DNA from: Elusimicrobiota bacterium
GTDB taxonomy: Bacteria; Elusimicrobiota; Elusimicrobia; UBA1565; UBA9628
Length of the DNA stretch: 64,000 nucleotides
Reading direction: 5' to 3'
Assembly (NCBI GenBank): GCA_028868375.1
Contig: JAGWUP010000007.1
Span: 62,001 to 126,000, forward strand
Numbering within the stretch: the stretch's first letter is position 1; every line of letters begins with the position of its first letter. Both the position numbers and the translations under genes were made by a program. A model generated the notes under the pieces. The model was not told the origin of the DNA. It worked only from the letters and a program-made list of their open reading frames with translations, and searched no databases. This document shows positions 1 through 8,357 of this stretch, one piece after another.

Positions 1-1012
1 AGATCTAGCATGTACCGGAACAATAGATAGCGAAGTCCCTAGTGTTCCTTGCTATACAGGACAAAGTGGCACAGAAAATGTAGGAGCCTGCAAGGGCGGG
101 AATACTGCCTGTGTGGACGGGAAATCTGTTTGCCAAGGAGAAACTACTCCACAATTACCAACAGACTGCTCTAACCCAGAATTAAGTTGTGGCATAACTG
201 ATTTTGGCGATGGACAGTATTGTTATACTGGTGCTCAAGGAACAGCAGGAATAGGTCCTTGTCACCCAGGCGAATGGCAATGCCAAAATAATCAAGAAGT
301 TTGTGTTGGGGAAACAACTCCAGCTCCTAACCCTATTTGTGGTCAAGATGTACAATGCACCGGGCAACCTTATTATAATACAATAGCTCCTATGGATATA
401 GTTTTTATTTTCGATAGAAGCAATTCGACAGCAGAAGATTGTATGTGCTCTGAATTTCCAATAACTATACAATCCGCTATGGATATAGGAGACTTAATTA
501 AAAGTAAAAATTCAAATACAGACTTTGGTATAGTAAATATGCCTGACAATACTGATTCTGTTGCTATAGAAAATGGCTATCCTGCCTATTTTAATTCTTC
601 TGTTTTGACTGATTTAACTACAGTCGATGCATTTGAGAATTATTTAAATGGAGAGAACCTAGTAACCTATAACATGTCTACACCATATGAATCTACAAAT
701 AATCTTGACGTTATGGATAATGTTGCAAAAGGAACTTTTAAATTTTCTTGGCGCCCTAATATGCCTCATATTGTAATTATATTCTCTGCTGATGAACCAG
801 ACGACTATAATACCTATGGGGTAAATGAAGTAGCAACCGATTGTCAAAATAACAACATGATTTGTGTATTAATAGTTAGTAATAACAAAGCAAATACTAG
901 CTGGAATGTCGCCCCATATTTAGAACCAAACTTTAAAGTATTTGATTTATCTAATGATAGCCAAGCTATGGCTAATGATATAGAACAATTATTTACGAAA
1001 GGGTGTAATTAA
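1..1012 (+). CDS. Cys-rich vWA-domain protein (5' end outside window)
   Basis: The frame is open from base 2, so the start lies to the left. About 336 residues are visible. The first ~120 carry evenly spaced cysteines in repeats of the form C-YTG-x-GT-x-GxGxC-x-GxxxC-x-CxGE-TPxP. A von Willebrand A domain follows at about residue 130, with a MIDAS-like DRSNS after a hydrophobic strand. vWA domains bind metal and protein ligands, and this repeat type is known mainly from secreted proteins of Myxococcota and Bdellovibrionota. In a phage it may be a receptor-binding or adhesin component, or an acquired host gene. No in-phase CGG codon is present. Confidence 0.7.
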   Translation, partial: DLACTGTIDSEVPSVPCYTGQSGTENVGACKGGNTACVDGKSVCQGETTPQLPTDCSNPELSCGITDFGDGQYCYTGAQGTAGIGPCHPGEWQCQNNQEVCVGETTPAPNPICGQDVQCTGQPYYNTIAPMDIVFIFDRSNSTAEDCMCSEFPITIQSAMDIGDLIKSKNSNTDFGIVNMPDNTDSVAIENGYPAYFNSSVLTDLTTVDAFENYLNGENLVTYNMSTPYESTNNLDVMDNVAKGTFKFSWRPNMPHIVIIFSADEPDDYNTYGVNEVATDCQNNNMICVLIVSNNKANTSWNVAPYLEPNFKVFDLSNDSQAMANDIEQLFTKGCN

Positions 1013-1013
1013 A

Positions 1014-1337
1014 ATGTCCAGTAGTTTAGTTATTCTTCAAAAAAAAGCATATGAAATGTTGGATAAGTTAAATGATCTTAAAGACAATCATATATTAAGT
1101 GAAGACATGTATCATAAAGAGCTTATTTTTTTGGCGTATGATTTGGCAAAAGAAGATCATGTAGATGAAGCATTGTCTATGATTTTAAGAATAGATAAAA
1201 AATATTTTATGGGAGTTCAGGAAGAACAGGCAAAGGACGACCCATTATATAAAGAAATTATATTAAAACTTGCCGATAAAATAAAAGATAGTTCTAAACC
1301 AATTATAATACCTACTCAGGATCCTGCTGAAGCTTAA
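1014..1337 (+). CDS. hypothetical protein, 107 aa
   Basis: Starts 2 bases after the vWA gene stop, so it is probably translated with it. It looks helical and charged, with no cysteines, membrane segment or motif that I recognise. Function unknown. Confidence 0.75.
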   Translation: MSSSLVILQKKAYEMLDKLNDLKDNHILSEDMYHKELIFLAYDLAKEDHVDEALSMILRIDKKYFMGVQEEQAKDDPLYKEIILKLADKIKDSSKPIIIPTQDPAEA

Positions 1338-1346
1338 TTTTATCCA

Positions 1347-1580
1347 ATGAAAATTACTACTATTTTATATAGTTTAATTATAATTTCTTTCATTTTTTCC
1401 ATATTTTTACAGATTTTCTTGTTAGAACAAGAAAACAATAGACTTAGGAAATTCTCAAACGAATGTATAAGCTATTATTCTAGCTGTGTTGGTGATTTAA
1501 AGGGGTGCGCCAATCAATTAAGAGTAGCCGATGATAATACAGAATTTATATATAAGTTATTAAAAAGAGATTCTCGTTAG
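1347..1580 (+). CDS. small single-pass membrane protein, 77 aa
   Basis: An N-terminal hydrophobic stretch (about residues 5-27) is followed by a charged, probably helical region with three cysteines (CxxxxxxCxxxxxxxC). The N-in, short-TM plus helix layout resembles inner-membrane spanins, but no outer partner is evident nearby, so the lysis role is only a possibility. Confidence 0.65.
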   Translation: MKITTILYSLIIISFIFSIFLQIFLLEQENNRLRKFSNECISYYSSCVGDLKGCANQLRVADDNTEFIYKLLKRDSR

Positions 1581-1643
1581 ATATTTTTGGTTCATTCCCA
1601 AGATCTTACTGTATATGGATAAGATTAGTATAGGAGAACAAGG

Positions 1644-1880
1644 ATGAGAGAAGATTCTTTAGAACTAGAAATATCTAAATTTAGCTTAGAATTAGTAGAA
1701 AGTATTAAATCTAGATTTAACAATGATAAGCCAGTTGTAATAACTACTTTACTAACTTCATTGATTGTATATGCAGAATCAACAGGATTAAGTATGCAAA
1801 GTTTATCTGATTATGTATTAAAAAGTTTAAAAGATGTTGAATCAAGCAAGATATTAAAGAAAGATGTTTTATTAAATTAA
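1644..1880 (+). CDS. hypothetical protein, 78 aa (paralogue of next gene)
   Basis: Preceded by GGAGAACAAGG. A helical acidic protein with the same length, the same hydrophobic core pattern and the same Leu-Asn C-terminus as the gene at 1882, 2 bases downstream. The pair looks like an old tandem duplication. Function unknown. Confidence 0.7.
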   Translation: MREDSLELEISKFSLELVESIKSRFNNDKPVVITTLLTSLIVYAESTGLSMQSLSDYVLKSLKDVESSKILKKDVLLN

Positions 1881-1881
1881 A

Positions 1882-2118
1882 ATGGATAGGGAAAAGAAAA
1901 TAGCTGATTTATCTGAAAAATTAAAAAATCTAGCTATGAGTGAGTTGGATAAGGATCTTGATGGCATACTGGTAGCTTTTGTAATGGAAGTTTGTGAATT
2001 TGCTATGTTAACTGGAGCCAGTCAAGATAATTTAAATAGTTTAATATCAGTTATTTATAGTGAAGTAAATTCAAATAAAAATGTATCTTCAAATAAAAAG
2101 TCAAATCTTTTAAATTAA
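1882..2118 (+). CDS. hypothetical protein, 78 aa (paralogue of previous gene)
   Basis: Begins almost directly after the gene at 1644 and resembles it in length, in the central hydrophobic helix (around residues 25-45) and in its -LLN end. The C-terminal third is Asn/Ser/Lys-rich and probably disordered. Function unknown. Confidence 0.7.
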   Translation: MDREKKIADLSEKLKNLAMSELDKDLDGILVAFVMEVCEFAMLTGASQDNLNSLISVIYSEVNSNKNVSSNKKSNLLN

Positions 2119-2144
2119 ATATAGAAAGGAGTGAAAACATAAAA

Positions 2145-2381
2145 ATGCCAAGAACAAGTACATCAACATCAACAGGAACATCGGGTACTACATCGACAAG
2201 TTCAACTGGTTCTACATCTACTGTGCGTAGCCGTTCGCGCACTACAAGTTCTAGAACCGGCACAATGGTCCGTCTTTCAGATGGTACAGTAGTGCCTCGT
2301 CGCCGTGGACGCCTGCCCCGTGGAGCAGTTGTTCTAACAGATTCAACTACTAGCACCAGCACTTCAACTTTGAGCCGCTAA
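2145..2381 (+). CDS. Ser/Thr-rich low-complexity protein, 78 aa
   Basis: A strong ribosome site (AGAAAGGAG) precedes the ATG. The N-terminal 35 residues and the last 12 are almost only Ser, Thr and Gly; the middle is basic (RRRGRLPRG). Base composition is less AT-rich than the neighbours and Arg is encoded by CGT and CGC but never CGG. Followed at once by a terminator. A virion decoration or DNA-binding role is possible but unsupported. Confidence 0.6.
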   Translation: MPRTSTSTSTGTSGTTSTSSTGSTSTVRSRSRTTSSRTGTMVRLSDGTVVPRRRGRLPRGAVVLTDSTTSTSTSTLSR

Positions 2382-2394
2382 TCTCCCAGGAGTC

Positions 2395-2439
2395 CCAGGT
2401 CCCTTCAGAGTATCACGAAAATACTCAACCTGGTTTTTT
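2395..2439 (+). terminator. rho-independent terminator
   Basis: Two-step hairpin: outer arms CCAGGT (2395-2400) and ACCTGG (2428-2433), inner arms GAGTAT and ATACTC around a CACGAAA loop, followed by six T. Ends the small-gene operon. Confidence 0.85.
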
Positions 2440-2455
2440 ATAAAGGAAATTTAAA

Positions 2456-2827
2456 ATGTCAGAAAATAATCCTGAAATACAAATAAAACCAAGAATTTCT
2501 AATAAAAAAGGTGACTGGAAAGTTTTTAAACAAGACGATATGATTTCTTTTGTCAGAGCCGATAATATGGCTACCATAGAAAAACTATCTCAGGAAGAAG
2601 ATTATATAGCTATAGTTCCCAAAACAATAGACTGCAAAGACGGTAAATTGGGTCCTTTTAAAAGCTTAAAATCAGCCAAAAAGTCAGTTCAAAGGTATTT
2701 ACATAGAATGGGATTTTTACTTTATAGACAAGACTTTATAAATATGAGAAAGAATTTCTTAACTAACCTTAAGGATCTCAAAGTAGATGATAACGGTAAG
2801 GTAATCAAAGAGCAACCAAATGGATGA
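2456..2827 (+). CDS. hypothetical protein, 123 aa
   Basis: Preceded by AAAGGA. A basic protein with a predicted strand-rich middle and helical C-terminal half; no motif recognised. Overlaps the next gene by 8 bases, suggesting translational coupling. Function unknown. Confidence 0.75.
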   Translation: MSENNPEIQIKPRISNKKGDWKVFKQDDMISFVRADNMATIEKLSQEEDYIAIVPKTIDCKDGKLGPFKSLKSAKKSVQRYLHRMGFLLYRQDFINMRKNFLTNLKDLKVDDNGKVIKEQPNG

Positions 2828-3137
2828 CGATATAAATATATTTGAGTTTTCATCTTTTGTAGAATCAGATAAGGTCAAGGGAATAGGTTTTGTTAATCCA
2901 ATACCTCTCAAGAATCCTGAAAATGAACTTCTCGGTTGCTTAAATATATATATAGATGAAGCTCCTTTTTCTAAAGCAGAAATATTCATAAAATCAGACA
3001 GTCCAGAAAGACTAGATTTAGAATTAAACAAAAAGATGTTTGTTAACATAGATACGGATAGATTTAATGTAATCAAAGAAGCTGTATTAACAGACATTGA
3101 TTACGCAAGCGCTTTAACCATTAAATTTGGAGAATAA
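2820..3137 (+). CDS. hypothetical protein, 105 aa
   Basis: Starts inside the end of the previous gene and stops 5 bases before the nucleotidyltransferase gene. Acidic, probably a small alpha/beta domain. Function unknown; the position suggests one operon from 2456 to 4411. Confidence 0.75.
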   Translation: MDDDINIFEFSSFVESDKVKGIGFVNPIPLKNPENELLGCLNIYIDEAPFSKAEIFIKSDSPERLDLELNKKMFVNIDTDRFNVIKEAVLTDIDYASALTIKFGE

Positions 3138-3142
3138 ATATA

Positions 3143-4411
3143 ATGCCATTTACAGCAAAATTTAATATAGATTCAGCAATAACCGAAGGAGTCCGGGTGG
3201 CATGGACATCATTAAAACCACCTGGCACACAAATATCTAAAGCAACGACAATAGAAAAACGGGACCTAGCTAAATTCATAGATAAAGAAGTTATATTCGA
3301 TAAATTTAAGCAATATAGACAACTATCTAAAATACTAGAAGAATTACCCAAAGATGTTATTTTGGCTGGTGGATTTGTATTGAGTTTAATTCATAGCTCA
3401 AGGGCAAATGATATTGATCTATTCTTCGGTAATGCTAGATCATTTAAGACAGCCTATGAACTGCTAACTACTAAATTTAAATTTGAATACAAAGACTTAA
3501 AAAATAGAAATATTGTAGATGTTTTCATGGATAAGTATGTTCATGAAATAAAACTTTATCCTACCCAAGAAACCTATAATTCCGGTATTTCTAATGACTT
3601 AAAATTACCAATACAATTACTTAAAACTAGATGGTTTAAAGATGCTCCAGTTTTGTTAAATACATTTGATTTTACAGTTAACCAATTGGCTATTTCTAAT
3701 GCTAATATTTATTTTGGTAAACGTACTTTAAATGATGTAAAAAACAATAAATTAGTTCCTTATTATTTAGCTAAAGGTGCAAAAGCAATATATAGGATAA
3801 CTAAATATTATAGAAAAGGGTTTGAAATGGAAAGCAAACTCTTATCTGGAATTTTTAAAGCTTCTATAATAGATAATTATCATTTAGATTCAGACGCATT
3901 GAGTGATTTAAGGTCATTAATAGATTCGCTTGAAAGAGCGGGATATGGTTCTAGTCCAGAAATTAATTCTGGCCAAACTATGCCCACTGGACGCCCCATA
4001 GGTGTATACAGAACTCCTACTCCTTCTCCAGAACCAGTAACTATGACCGCATCAGGAGCCAGCATACCCAATTTACCCATGCCTGGAGTAAATATTAGTT
4101 CATACACACCAATAGATACAACTATTTATTATTCTCATAATCCCTTTACTAACCAGGCAGTTCCTGCTCAGCCAACTCCACCCGAACCAGAATCATCTGC
4201 GAGTCCCACAGCTACGCAATGGTCATGGAATCCTCAGCCTGTAACACCACCAACATCTCATGAAACAACAGAAGAAGCTTTAAATAGATTAAATAGAGCG
4301 TTAGAACAGCAAGAAATAAACAGATTTTTAGATTCTTTTAACAATTCTTCATCTGATAGTTCTTCGGAAGAAGCCTCAGAACCTCCTCCTTCAGATAATA
4401 TAACCTTTTAA
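3143..4411 (+). CDS. nucleotidyltransferase-fold protein, 422 aa
   Basis: The nucleotidyltransferase signature is at about residues 73-92: an LAGGFV glycine loop followed by NDIDLFF, the DxD metal site. A later FDFTVNQ is typical of phage members of this superfamily. Residues 265-422 are Pro/Ser/Thr-rich and probably disordered. Such folds transfer nucleotides to RNA, protein or antibiotics; the substrate is not readable here. It is the only gene in the window with CGG that must be read as a triplet: codon 18 (3194) and codon 40 (3260), both followed by G. A +1 shift at either ends quickly (stop at 3213-3215 for the first). Either CGGG can be read as Arg here or the gene is regulated by recoding. 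Confidence 0.75.
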   Translation: MPFTAKFNIDSAITEGVRVAWTSLKPPGTQISKATTIEKRDLAKFIDKEVIFDKFKQYRQLSKILEELPKDVILAGGFVLSLIHSSRANDIDLFFGNARSFKTAYELLTTKFKFEYKDLKNRNIVDVFMDKYVHEIKLYPTQETYNSGISNDLKLPIQLLKTRWFKDAPVLLNTFDFTVNQLAISNANIYFGKRTLNDVKNNKLVPYYLAKGAKAIYRITKYYRKGFEMESKLLSGIFKASIIDNYHLDSDALSDLRSLIDSLERAGYGSSPEINSGQTMPTGRPIGVYRTPTPSPEPVTMTASGASIPNLPMPGVNISSYTPIDTTIYYSHNPFTNQAVPAQPTPPEPESSASPTATQWSWNPQPVTPPTSHETTEEALNRLNRALEQQEINRFLDSFNNSSSDSSSEEASEPPPSDNITF

Positions 4412-4418
4412 ATAATTT

Positions 4419-4428
4419 TAATCTTAAT
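4419..4428 (+). promoter_or_regulatory. YAATCTTTAT-like element
   Basis: TAATCTTAAT, 17 bases before the ATG at 4446. One of about fifteen copies; candidate late promoter. Confidence 0.45.
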
Positions 4429-4445
4429 TAAAGAGGTTATTTTAA

Positions 4446-5247
4446 ATGAATTTATCCCGGAAGAGTAATAAAAGACTATATAAATCCCAATAATTATCAA
4501 TACGATACATTGTTTAGATTTACTCAGGGCGATACTTTAAACTTAACATTTCGCCTAATAGATGATTCAAGAGATAGATTTGATCAAGGTTTTAATCCTC
4601 CAGGTAGAGTTTATTTTCCTCAATCAGGCCTATCAAATAGAAACATAGTAGCCGGTTTAAGTGGAAACGCTTTATCTTTAACCGTAGCTGCTAGTCCAAC
4701 TAATGTAATAACAATTTCTTTTATTCCCCCAAGTACGGCAACTTGGAATGCAGTTCCTCAAGCTGGGGATCTTTTAAATATACCATCTGGTTCGGTTTTA
4801 GCGGGAGCAGGAAATGCAAATGTAGGCAATTATACAGTATTATCTTCTACAAATACTACCGTAACTGCCGTTAAGACTCCTTTTACTACACTACCAGTAA
4901 ATGTAGCTACCGCTACTTTAACGGCCACTGTTGCCAATGATTTAGTTGATTCTAGTTATTCGGCTATTTTACAGGTTCAAATAAGTAATACTAATTTAGC
5001 CAATATAATAAGCAGGTGGGCATTCCAGCCGAATCCTGGCGTGGACCCATCTATTTGGCAATTACCAATATATGCAACAGACCCTATAGCAGGTGGTACT
5101 TCTGACTTGTATTTAATGTTAATAGAAGGAACTACGGTTACGTCAGGTACTACTAGGGGAGTTTTATCGGTATCTCCAACAACTAATAATTTTGCTAGTG
5201 TAGCAATAAATGCGGGCACTGGAGCAGTAACGAACTTTACGTTTTAG
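4446..5247 (+). CDS. virion structural protein, 266 aa, one CGG shift
   Basis: Read as join(4446..4457,4459..5247). The ATG at 4446 has an AAAGAGG site and is only four codons before an in-phase CGG; without the shift translation ends at 4491-4493, with it the frame opens to 5247. A segment around residues 85-125 (GDLLNIPSGSVL ... GNYTVLSS) is a beta-rich module that recurs in the sheath at 20767 and in the protein at 35269. The late-gene position and this module indicate a virion component; the exact part is unknown. Confidence 0.7.
4458..4461 (+). other. CGGA +1 recoding site
   Basis: In phase after TCC, at codon 5. The zero frame stops at 4491-4493; reading GGA joins the frame that runs to 5247. 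Confidence 0.8.
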
Positions 5248-5383
5248 TATAAAATCGATTTTAATGGCCCTAGCTTGGCTCAGGTTAAATTGTAATAGGT
5301 TTCTCGGGTTAGACCATTGCCTTAGTAGTAATGATTTAAGCTGGGGGGTTTAGGAACAACAATCTTTATTGTTAGAGGAATAA
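5248..5383. other. 136-bp intergenic region
   Basis: No reading frame. Somewhat G-rich near 5340-5352 and ends in the conserved CAATCTTTAT element. No clear terminator or RNA gene seen. Confidence 0.5.
5360..5369 (+). promoter_or_regulatory. YAATCTTTAT element
   Basis: CAATCTTTAT, 14 bases before the ATG at 5384, followed by a GAGGAA ribosome site. Confidence 0.5.
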
Positions 5384-6369
5384 ATGGCAACTCCATCTAA
5401 TCCATTTGAAAATCTTGGGAATCCGAATATTTCGGACTCAAACAATCCCAATGTAAATCCATCCTTAAATAGTGGAGTAGACGCTACTGCTAATCTAGAT
5501 ATTTCTCCAGCTAATATAACTGTTCCGGGTAATTTTACTAATAGTAGGTCTGCGCTTGGTTCTGCTTTGCCAGAGCATGGGGTGTGGGGACATCCGTATT
5601 CAAGAATGGAACCTCTCATTACTCCAGAACAAGCTAGAAATAGATTTTTGTTCGGAGTACCACGGATTTTCAAATCAGAAAGATTTTCGTACAGGGAAAA
5701 GGGCAGAAATAACTGATGAAATCATAGCAAGGGATTTTATACCAAGAGCTGTGATGCAAGCAGAAACTTCTTGTCATATAAATATATTTCCTGTTCAGAG
5801 AGCAGAAAAACATCCTTTTGATAAAGCATTATATGAGGCTTTCGGTTACTTCCAGTCAGAATACCGCCCTATCTTGAGCTTACAGAAATTATCAGTTACT
5901 CCATCAAACAATATAGATGTCTATCGGCGTCCCATTGCAGTGGGTAGAATCTAGCGGGTTCCATAGGGGTCAAATCAATATAGTTCCGCTTACTGCTGCC
6001 TTCCAGGGGTCAGGATTCCTCCCGCCTTCACAAAGTTCAGGGGGAGCTGCATTTCTTCAGATCCTTGGCACTAAGAACTGGATTCCGTACTATTGGGAAC
6101 TTCTTTACGTTTCTGGTTTCCCAGATGGAGTAGTCCCGATTCTAATAAACGAACTAATAGGCAACTATACGGCCAAAATGATACTAGAGCTTCTTGCTGC
6201 AAGCAACAAAATCCCCAATTATTCCCTTAGTATAGACAATGTTTCTCAATCAATTAATACTTCTGGTCCTAATGTTTACGATGTCAGACTGGCTCAAATA
6301 GACAGAGACATTGAATCTTTGGTAGACAGAATTCAAAAGCGGATTCTCAGTTTCACTTTACGCAACTAA
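5384..6369 (+). CDS. virion structural/connector protein, 327 aa, two CGG shifts
   Basis: Read as join(5384..5662,5664..5924,5926..6369). Three overlapping frames, each protein-like, join exactly at two in-phase CGG codons (5663 and 5925). The N-terminal ~60 residues are Asn/Ser/Pro-rich; the rest is folded, with Trp/Tyr-rich segments (IPYYWELLYVSGFPDG) and a C-terminal helix (DRDIESLVDRIQKR). Family not recognised; the location between virion genes suggests a neck, connector or baseplate part. As three separate fragments it would look like a pseudogene. Confidence 0.7.
5663..5666 (+). other. CGGA +1 recoding site
   Basis: In phase after CCA. The zero frame stops at 5714-5716; the shift enters the frame carrying the next 87 codons. 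Confidence 0.85.
5925..5928 (+). other. CGGC +1 recoding site
   Basis: In phase after TAT; the only site followed by C. The zero frame stops at 5952-5954, the shifted one at 6367-6369. Confidence 0.85.
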
Positions 6370-6400
6370 CATTTAGTTAACTTGGATCTTAAAATAATAG

Positions 6401-6410
6401 TAATCTTATT
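6401..6410 (+). promoter_or_regulatory. YAATCTTTAT-like element
   Basis: TAATCTTATT, 18 bases before the endonuclease ATG at 6429, followed by ATGTAAAGGA, a ribosome-site segment also seen before 27145 and 30505. Confidence 0.4.
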
Positions 6411-6428
6411 ATGTAAAGGATTACTATT

Positions 6429-8339
6429 ATGAAATCTACTATAGAAAAAGAATCATTAATAATATTTAAATATAAAAATGGACAAAGTATCCCCTCTATA
6501 GCAAAAGAAGAAGACATAGCTATGTCAACCGTTTCAAATATCTTAATAAGAAATGGAATCCCTAGAAGCAATTTTAAAGTTTCTAAAGAAGAAGAGGAGA
6601 TAATAGCTAAACTATATAAAGATGGCAAAACATGGAATCAAATAAAAGAAGAAACTGGTAGATCAAAAAAGGTTATAAGGAATGTAGTATTAGAAAACAA
6701 TTTACAAACATTAAGAGATCAGATAGATGAAACAAAAAGAATAAATAAATGTAAAGAGTTTGCGTCTAAAAAGGATGGAGAATTTTCTGAAATAAATAGA
6801 GAAAATGGGAAATATATTTTTAAATGTAAAATTCATGGGCCATTTGAAACTTCTTATGAAAGCGTAGTATATCACGGCTGCTGGTGTAGGATTTGTGCAC
6901 TTGATCCTAATACCATAGAAGATTGTCATCAATTAGCTGCATCAAGAAAAGGCAAATTTTTATCTAATGAATATATAAATAGTCAAACAAGATATTTATG
7001 GGGATGTGATGTTTGTAATAATGTATGGAAAAATTCGTATGCAAATATAAAAGCAGGACAATGGTGTAAAATATGTGCAATAAACAATAGAAGAATAACA
7101 GAAGATGATTTTAAAGAAGCATTAAAAAATCTTAATAAGAATGGTGAATTTTTAGAATTAGTAATAATAAAAAATAAAACTTTAGGAAAAATACAGTGCA
7201 ATTTAGACAGAAATCATATATTTATAATAACGTATACTGATTTAAAAAGGGGAAGATGGTGTAAATGGTGTGCAAATAATGTAAATAAAACCAAAGAAGA
7301 CGCCATAAAATTAGCAGAATCTAGAGGGTTTGAGTTTAAGAGTGACGTTTTTAAAAATGTAGACACTAAGTATCCCTGGAACTGTGGGAAACATCCAGAC
7401 TGGGAAGCCAGTTATGACAAAATACGTCAGGGAGAAGGATGTCCATACTGTTCGCACAATATTTCAAAAGGTCAACTCGAAGTTGCCGAATATATTGTCT
7501 CATTAATACCCAATGAAAATGTATTAATATCAGACAGAAGTATTATTCCTCCTAAAGAGCTTGATATATATATTCCTTCTTTAAAATTTGCCATAGAATA
7601 TAATGGATTAGTATGGCACAGTAGCCGTTTTAAAAAACCTTTTGATATGCAGGAACATAGGAAAAAATTCTTAGCCTGTAGAGAGAAGGGAATAAAACTT
7701 TTTTCTTTTTATGAAGATGAATGGGAAAATAAAAAAGACCTAATTAAAGCAATGATTAGATATAGATTGGGTAAATTCAATGGCACAAGATTATATGCAA
7801 GAAATTTAGAATTAAGGAAATTAACTAAAAATATAGAATTTGAAAGTTTTTTTAATAGAAATCATATAGATGGACACGCAAAAGCAAAATATGCTTATGG
7901 TCTTTTTTATGAAAATAAATTAGTTTTGTGCTGTTCTGTTAGAAAAAATTTCAATGGAGAAACAGAAATAGCAAGATTAGCAGGAGATATGGATTATTCT
8001 ATAGTTGGAGGAGCCAGTAAATTAATTAAAAAGATTAAAAGTGAAATAGGAAATGAATCTTTAATAACTTTCAGCAACAATAGAATTGGTCTGGGTGAAA
8101 CTTATAAAAAAATGGGCTTTGAATTAGTACAAGAAAACTCGGCTTCTTATTGGTATACAGACGGGAAAGTTCGCATTTGGAGATATCGTTGCCGCAGAAT
8201 CAACGAACCGGAGATATTAGCAAAATTTCCTACTGAAGTGGCTCAAGCAGAAGGAGGAGTTTTTGCTGAAAGAATCCTTGGTAAAAATGTTCCATTATAT
8301 AAAATAAGTGATTTTGGACATCAGAAATGGAAACTATAA
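6429..8339 (+). CDS. homing-type endonuclease with HTH, zinc ribbons, Vsr-like nuclease and GNAT-like domain, 636 aa
   Basis: Order: two helix-turn-helix segments (about 15-45 and 55-90), then repeated treble-clef/zinc-ribbon modules (about 95-345) built on EDC-x-LA ... Y-x-W-x-C ... W-C-x-I-C, then a Vsr/EDxHD-type nuclease core around 370-440 (ELDIYIPS ... AIEYNGLVWH). The last ~190 residues resemble the GNAT-like fold of Mom-type proteins (ARLAGD ... YKKMGFELV ... SYWYTDG). Freestanding insertion between virion genes fits a mobile homing endonuclease. No in-phase CGG. The nuclease is a relative of the genes at 11627, 15012 and 19632; only this copy has the C-terminal GNAT-like part. Confidence 0.75.
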   Translation: MKSTIEKESLIIFKYKNGQSIPSIAKEEDIAMSTVSNILIRNGIPRSNFKVSKEEEEIIAKLYKDGKTWNQIKEETGRSKKVIRNVVLENNLQTLRDQIDETKRINKCKEFASKKDGEFSEINRENGKYIFKCKIHGPFETSYESVVYHGCWCRICALDPNTIEDCHQLAASRKGKFLSNEYINSQTRYLWGCDVCNNVWKNSYANIKAGQWCKICAINNRRITEDDFKEALKNLNKNGEFLELVIIKNKTLGKIQCNLDRNHIFIITYTDLKRGRWCKWCANNVNKTKEDAIKLAESRGFEFKSDVFKNVDTKYPWNCGKHPDWEASYDKIRQGEGCPYCSHNISKGQLEVAEYIVSLIPNENVLISDRSIIPPKELDIYIPSLKFAIEYNGLVWHSSRFKKPFDMQEHRKKFLACREKGIKLFSFYEDEWENKKDLIKAMIRYRLGKFNGTRLYARNLELRKLTKNIEFESFFNRNHIDGHAKAKYAYGLFYENKLVLCCSVRKNFNGETEIARLAGDMDYSIVGGASKLIKKIKSEIGNESLITFSNNRIGLGETYKKMGFELVQENSASYWYTDGKVRIWRYRCRRINEPEILAKFPTEVAQAEGGVFAERILGKNVPLYKISDFGHQKWKL

Positions 8340-8344
8340 AATCT

Positions 8345-8354
8345 TAATCTTTAT
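8345..8354 (+). promoter_or_regulatory. YAATCTTTAT element
   Basis: TAATCTTTAT only 3 bases before the ATG at 8358. If it is a -10 promoter box, a transcript starting here would be nearly leaderless. Confidence 0.4.
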
Positions 8355-8357
8355 GAT

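Noticed and set aside
2051-2362. Leftward 103-codon frame, Val/Arg-rich
   Set aside because: It is the antisense of the Ser/Thr repeat gene at 2145, which has a strong ribosome site and terminator.
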